Below are positions 5,924-9,601 of a stretch of 9,601 bases of DNA, piece after piece (positions within the stretch are counted from its first letter, which is position 1; each line of letters starts with the position of its first letter). Position numbers and translations under genes: made by a program. Under the pieces are notes generated by a model. The model did no database searches. It had not been told where the DNA came from and was given only the letters and a program-made list of their open reading frames with translations. Origin of the DNA: an uncultured Blautia sp. GTDB taxonomy: Bacteria; Bacillota; Clostridia; Lachnospirales; Lachnospiraceae. Where the stretch lies: the NCBI GenBank assembly GCA_937900135.1, contig CALCDJ010000024.1, positions 1 to 9,601 on the forward strand, in the 5' to 3' direction.

Positions 5924-6420
5924 TGTTTTTTCTTCTTTTTCTTGTCCTCCCGGGGTACGGTATCTTTCTTTTTACCGGTATCCTTATTGCTTTCTTTCAT
6001 CACAGTCACCTTGAGCGGGCGATATGCAACGAATACGATGGAATACTCATAATCACCCATTCCACCGCTCTGCTCCCATTCAAAGCTTTTGATTGTCACG
6101 TCTTCATTGATGTTTCCACCGGAAACGATCAGGTTTAAAACCGTTCCCTTCTCTTTCCACTGTTCCAGCTTTTTGATACAGGTGGCAGGACTGACCCATT
6201 TCCGGTTCAGTCCTGGGATTTTCTTTCTGGATTCGCCCCAGAACGTTCCTTTCCACTGGACACTGTGCAGCTCTAACCCTACCGGAAATGCATATGTTCC
6301 TTTTCCAATGATGTCATATTCCTGGTAAGCGGCATTTCCCTTCACTTTGATCATCTCCGGCATGGAAGGAAAACGGAACGATGATTTTTTATTACTTTTT
6401 TCTTTTAAATAAGCATCCAT
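5734..6420 (-). CDS. LysM-domain phage tail/baseplate protein (XkdP type)
   Basis: The protein has 228 residues. Tail proteins of this type sit between the tape measure and the XkdQ-like hub in PBSX-like contractile tails, and they are thought to join the tube end to the baseplate hub. The N-terminal 140 residues form a tail-specific domain with LHSVQWKGTFWGE and, later, a beta-rich VTIKSFEWEQ and YSIVFVAYRPLKV. A very basic Lys-rich linker follows at about 145-165 with six Lys in a row. The C-terminal LysM spans 166-228: QYTVVQGDNLWSIARKFYG, then WEKIYNANKNMI, ending GWWIFPGCVLTIP. The start is an ATG with AGGAGGG six bases upstream. The gene begins 11 bases after the tape measure stop. Its own TAG stop lies inside the ribosome site of the next gene, which suggests translational coupling. 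Confidence 0.9.
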   Translation of the reverse strand: MDAYLKEKSNKKSSFRFPSMPEMIKVKGNAAYQEYDIIGKGTYAFPVGLELHSVQWKGTFWGESRKKIPGLNRKWVSPATCIKKLEQWKEKGTVLNLIVSGGNINEDVTIKSFEWEQSGGMGDYEYSIVFVAYRPLKVTVMKESNKDTGKKKDTVPREDKKKKKKQYTVVQGDNLWSIARKFYGGNGSDWEKIYNANKNMIESTARKYGYSSSNHGWWIFPGCVLTIP

Positions 6421-6431
6421 TCTTTTCCCTC

Positions 6432-9400
6432 CTATGCCGGTGTATTGGCAAAGCTGTCTGCAACTCGTCTTGCGATTTCTGCTGTCATATCGTTCGTAAG
6501 CTCTTTGAATTGGCTTCGTATCAGTTTCATGACCGTATCCGGATTATCATTGCTGATTTCGAAAACAGGGCTCATATTCACAGATACCTGAACGTTTCTG
6601 CTGCCACTGGTATCTACAGATATCCCTATCTTGTTTTCGCTGCTCTCTCTGGAATCCTCGGAGTCTTCAGAATTTCGGAACAAGTCGCTGCTGTATTTGC
6701 TCTTTCCAATGATGCCGCCTTCTGCATACTGGGATACCCCCAGCATCGCTCCGGCCTGCATCCAAAGGTCAATTCCCCGCTCCCTGCGCTTTGACCCAAG
6801 AGGGATGATCGCTTCCGGACCGTCTTCCGCCACAAGCCCAAGATGGGGATTTCCAAACACCCCGCCTTCCGCATGTGGGGTAAATCCAGTGTGCGGTGTT
6901 GCAATAGAAGCAGACACGGAAGAACCACTGGAGGAAGTGGCAATGTTGATGGATGGATTCAGTAAATGCCAGTTCAAGTGCACCGATACATCTGCTGTAG
7001 CGGAATATCCTGCTGCAAACGCACCTGTTACTTCTCCATCCACTTCACTGTAGATCCTGGCCGCCTCACTTGCACTGTTGTTATGGGTAAGTGTCAGATC
7101 CACGTCAGAATCAGCCGGGAATGGTTCGTCAAAGGCATCTTCTGTTTCAGACTGTGCCTGAGCCCTTGCCTGCGAAGCATCGGTTTTGCCTTCTGTGACC
7201 GTAACGTTTGCGGCGGTTTCTGTTTCCACAGGTGCAGGCTCTGTTCCGTCTGCCGCAGTCTGCGCAGCGTTTTCCAGAGCAGAGGTATCAATCTGCACCA
7301 GTTCTGAAGGAATCGTAACAGTAGCACCAGATTCTACAGTAATCCCATTTGCCCCCAAAGTTCCGGCTTCCATACCAAGCGCAGCTTCAATCTGAGATAC
7401 TGCTGATGCGGAATCCACCTGTACTTCTGAAAGATCAACAGTCACTCCCTCCGCAGTCACAGAAAACTCTGCGCCTTCCGTTGTCAATGCAGACATAGCC
7501 TGCTCTATGGCTGATTGCGCAGCGTCTGAATCTACTTCCGCATTCAAAGCATCCATGGAAATCTTCAATTCATCGCCTGCGTGAATCGTATAAGGACTCT
7601 CAATCCCATTTTCTTCTGCTATCGTTCTCCAGTCAACGCCAAGGGCATTTCCGATATCCCATAAGCAATCCCCGGATTCTACTTTAATCGTAGCGCCTTC
7701 CGCAGTCATTTCTTCTGCTTCTGCCAGATCGCCCAGTTTTTCATTTAAACCAGAAATCCATTTATCCTTGTCGATATCTACTTCCCCTTCTACAGATGAC
7801 TTTAATCCTTCCAGCGTATATTCTTCATTGGTTGTTTCTGCGAATGCTCTGTCAATTGCAGATTGAAGTTTCGGTGGCATCTGATCTCTCAGAGACGCAT
7901 ACATAGGATTGTCCGGATTTGTTACGGCATCTTTAAGAGCTTCACTTCCACTCTCAAAAATAGAATTTGCATATTTCTGCCAAGCGGCATCAGTATCACC
8001 AGCTGCTGCCCCAATATCAATGAAATCATTAAAGGAATCCATCAATTCTTGCGGCACCGCCTGTTCTTCCTCTATATATTGGTCTATGATAGAAGACATT
8101 TCAGATACATCAGGTTTGGCTTCTTCATATAATCCAAGCAATGCTTTCCTATCTGCTCCGCCTTTCATACTTAAGAAATTACGGCTGTGTCCCAAAGTTT
8201 GATCGTAAATAACATCTCCCCAGTCTCCTGAGGCTGCCGCTTTATTCAATCTGTCAATCGTCAAACCTCCACCATTATCAGAAATACTCTGCAGATTCGA
8301 ATTAATCAAATCACCATAAGTATCCTGAAGTGTCGTACTTGCAAGACTCAGGCTTTTAGAAATCTCAATTCCTTTCTGGTTCCTCACGTAATTTCCAGTC
8401 AATTCCTGATAATGCCTATTTTGCTCATGAGTAATCCTTCCTTCGTCTTCCATGGCATTTAATTCTGCGTACCATGATGTCACATCTGCCTGGACACTTT
8501 CCATCGCTGTTTTTCGCTGATTACGCATTTCCCCAAGCAGATCTGTAAAAGATCCGCTTTCCAGATCTGCTGCACTCAAACCTCCATACTCTGTCTGAAT
8601 CCAATCCCACTGAGCCTGCGCTTCCGCTTTTTTCCAACGGGATGCAATACCATTCATTTTTTCTTGCAAAGCGCTGATTACCTCTTCCTCAGGAGCAGAA
8701 ATAATTCCATCTTTAATTGCCGTTGCAACTTCTGCAGATAATTGTTGAGATAATCCATCCAGCTCTATGTAATCTGCCTTTGCCCATTTCTCAATATTAT
8801 CTGCAAGAGTTTCCCCTTCTTCTGTTCCGCCGAGATATGTCTGGACATGAACATGTGCTGCAAATGTCTCGCTCTCCAATTCTTCGATTTTAGAATCTAT
8901 AAAAGTATCTATATTGCCTACGTATTCTTCCTGTTCTTCAGGGGTTAGTTTTATACCTACCTGACTTTTAAACTCTAAGATTTCATTGGATTCCAATGCT
9001 TTCTGTGCATCTGCCCGGAACTGTTCTGCGTTCTTTACTTCATTTAATGCAAACTCTACATTTGCCAAATACTTCTGATCCAGTATATCTGATGCGATTT
9101 CCCTGATCTCCTCTGCTCCTAACTTAATCTTACCGAAATGATCTTCCAAACTTTTGTTTATCTCTTTCTGGTTGTAATTGTCAATAGCTGCCGCAATTCC
9201 AACAACCGCAGCTGTAACTGCTGCCGCCCCCAAGCCAAATTTCAGAGATGCAGGTGTCATGCTTCCAAGATTACTGATAAAAGATCTGATACCGGTTGCT
9301 TCTTTTGCAGAAGTTCCAATCCCCCTGATCAATCCAGGTAAAGGAGAAAGTGTTTCGCCCAGTTTCCCCAGATTATTCACGAGTCCTACTGTTCCTTTTG

Positions 9401-9601
9401 CAAGTAAGCCGGCGCTCATCCAAGATGCCAATCCCGCCTGTTCTCCTCCTGGAAGAATATCTACTGCAGAAGAAAACAAACTGCTCAATCCATTAGAAAC
9501 AAGATGTGCGCCATCGCCTCCTGCCCATTCCATAAACGGTTCTGCGATCACCTTATTCCATGCAATATCTGCTTTACCAAGAAAATCCGCGTTCGCCCAT
9601 T
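6432..9601 (-). CDS. Phage tail tape measure protein (5'-truncated), with internal LysM domain
   Basis: This is the C-terminal part of a tape measure protein, which sets tail tube length and occupies the tube lumen before ejection. The frame is open to the window edge. A GTG at 9551 is not the real start, because 16 more in-frame residues precede it, including the typical run ADIAWNKVIAEPF. Numbering from that GTG gives 1039 residues. There is a hydrophobic Ala/Val/Gly stretch at about 104-123. Long, Glu/Ala-rich, probably helical segments follow from about 130 to 580. A LysM-like domain spans about 621-665 (ESGDCLWDIG through YTIHAGDELKIS). Degenerate repeats of about 40 residues cover 591-789. 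The C-terminal signature common in phage tape measures includes HAEGGVFG, EDGPEAIIPLGS and QYAEGGIIG at 893-949. The stop is TAG, 11 bases before the next gene. The family call is secure; the N-terminus, total length and any enzymatic domain upstream are not visible. Confidence 0.92.
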   Translation of the reverse strand, partial: WANADFLGKADIAWNKVIAEPFMEWAGGDGAHLVSNGLSSLFSSAVDILPGGEQAGLASWMSAGLLAKGTVGLVNNLGKLGETLSPLPGLIRGIGTSAKEATGIRSFISNLGSMTPASLKFGLGAAAVTAAVVGIAAAIDNYNQKEINKSLEDHFGKIKLGAEEIREIASDILDQKYLANVEFALNEVKNAEQFRADAQKALESNEILEFKSQVGIKLTPEEQEEYVGNIDTFIDSKIEELESETFAAHVHVQTYLGGTEEGETLADNIEKWAKADYIELDGLSQQLSAEVATAIKDGIISAPEEEVISALQEKMNGIASRWKKAEAQAQWDWIQTEYGGLSAADLESGSFTDLLGEMRNQRKTAMESVQADVTSWYAELNAMEDEGRITHEQNRHYQELTGNYVRNQKGIEISKSLSLASTTLQDTYGDLINSNLQSISDNGGGLTIDRLNKAAASGDWGDVIYDQTLGHSRNFLSMKGGADRKALLGLYEEAKPDVSEMSSIIDQYIEEEQAVPQELMDSFNDFIDIGAAAGDTDAAWQKYANSIFESGSEALKDAVTNPDNPMYASLRDQMPPKLQSAIDRAFAETTNEEYTLEGLKSSVEGEVDIDKDKWISGLNEKLGDLAEAEEMTAEGATIKVESGDCLWDIGNALGVDWRTIAEENGIESPYTIHAGDELKISMDALNAEVDSDAAQSAIEQAMSALTTEGAEFSVTAEGVTVDLSEVQVDSASAVSQIEAALGMEAGTLGANGITVESGATVTIPSELVQIDTSALENAAQTAADGTEPAPVETETAANVTVTEGKTDASQARAQAQSETEDAFDEPFPADSDVDLTLTHNNSASEAARIYSEVDGEVTGAFAAGYSATADVSVHLNWHLLNPSINIATSSSGSSVSASIATPHTGFTPHAEGGVFGNPHLGLVAEDGPEAIIPLGSKRRERGIDLWMQAGAMLGVSQYAEGGIIGKSKYSSDLFRNSEDSEDSRESSENKIGISVDTSGSRNVQVSVNMSPVFEISNDNPDTVMKLIRSQFKELTNDMTAEIARRVADSFANTPA
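7185..7781 (-). repeat. Degenerate tandem protein repeat (about 40 residues x 3-4) in tape measure
   Basis: The encoded residues 591-789 read as successive units. Each begins V/I-D-x, runs through a short helix-like Ala/Gln/Glu segment, and ends with a Val/Thr-rich strand. The units are 591-about 625 (VDIDKDKWISG to GATIKVESGD), 673-711 (VDSDAAQSAIEQAM to TVDLSEVQ), 712-753 (VDSASAVSQIEAAL to TVTIPSELVQ) and 754-789 (IDTSALENAAQ to VTVTEGK). The phrase TVESG or KVESG recurs. The LysM domain follows directly from the strand of the first unit. Similarity is at protein level only and is weak for the first and last units. Confidence 0.5.
7557..7691 (-). other. LysM-like domain inside the tape measure protein
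   Basis: Residues about 621-665 of the tape measure fragment match the LysM pattern. The opening VESGDCLWDIGNALGVD corresponds to the family's 'V..GDTLW.IA...GV'. A middle part WRTIAEENGI follows, and YTIHAGDELKIS matches the usual 'I.PGQ.L.I' end. LysM modules bind N-acetylglucosamine-containing glycans such as peptidoglycan, and in phage tails they also serve as structural hub domains. The Cys at the usual Thr position (GDCLW) is unusual but tolerated. Whether it binds glycan here is unknown. Confidence 0.8.

Noticed and set aside
5925..5950. A-rich Lys codon run in the XkdP-type gene as a programmed frameshift site
   Set aside because: The AAAAAAC string is not in the X XXY YYZ phase of the reading frame, and the in-frame product gives a complete LysM domain.
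6626..6943. Second minus-strand frames of 105 codons here and of 77 codons at 7094-7327, nested in the tape measure gene
   Set aside because: They are alternate-frame readings within a securely identified gene, with Leu/Arg/Pro-biased sequence typical of shadow frames.
9549..9551. GTG as the start of the tape measure gene
   Set aside because: The frame continues upstream to the window edge with typical tape measure sequence (ADIAWNK), so the gene is truncated and does not start here.

Overview
The window is a late structural module of a tailed phage, a prophage or a phage-tail-like particle, and every gene lies on the minus strand. It reads from high to low coordinates. The features point to a Firmicutes host, most likely a clostridial or Lachnospiraceae-type gut bacterium. 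These are strong AGGAGG-type ribosome sites before almost every gene, GTG/TTG start usage, moderate GC content, and a gene order and protein families matching the Bacillus PBSX (xkd) type contractile tail. The host assignment is inference, since no host gene is present.

Layout in transcription order. (1) 9601-6432: tail tape measure protein, truncated at its 5' end by the window edge, with an internal LysM domain and a degenerate tandem repeat. (2) 6420-5734: LysM tail protein of XkdP type. (3) 5723-4476: baseplate hub protein of XkdQ type with a C-terminal SH3-like accessory domain. (4) 4466-4110: DUF2577 (XkdR type), probably OB-fold. (5) 4099-3638: DUF2634 (XkdS type, gp25-like wedge). (6) 3638-2505: baseplate J/gp47-like wedge protein (XkdT type). 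(7) 2508-1729: DUF2313 (XkdU type) wedge-to-fibre protein. (8) 1727-1338: short tail-collar fibre-like protein. (9) 1335-880: small Cys/Gly-rich protein with a duplicated motif. (10) 792-67: fibre or host-interaction protein. (11) 55-1: the first 18 codons of a further gene that runs off the window.

The genes are packed with gaps of 1-11 bases or short overlaps (1 and 4 bases), so they are probably one operon under a promoter outside the window. The only larger gap is 87 bases (793-879), where the host-interaction proteins change over. Functionally, the tape measure sets tail length and primes the baseplate. The LysM protein, XkdQ-like hub and DUF2577 protein form the central hub and spike. 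The gp25-, gpJ- and DUF2313-like proteins form the wedges. The remaining small proteins probably form the host-recognition apparatus.

I see no new defence system, RNA gene, CRISPR array, transposon or tRNA. The most interesting signals are a LysM domain inside the tape measure next to a roughly 40-residue degenerate repeat, a duplicated CxCxSIT motif protein with a natural GGGSGGGGS linker, recognition functions split over several small proteins, an AT-rich block within the tape measure gene, and two strikingly similar Shine-Dalgarno/TTG start arrangements. The window cannot tell an infectious phage from a defective prophage or an R-type tailocin.
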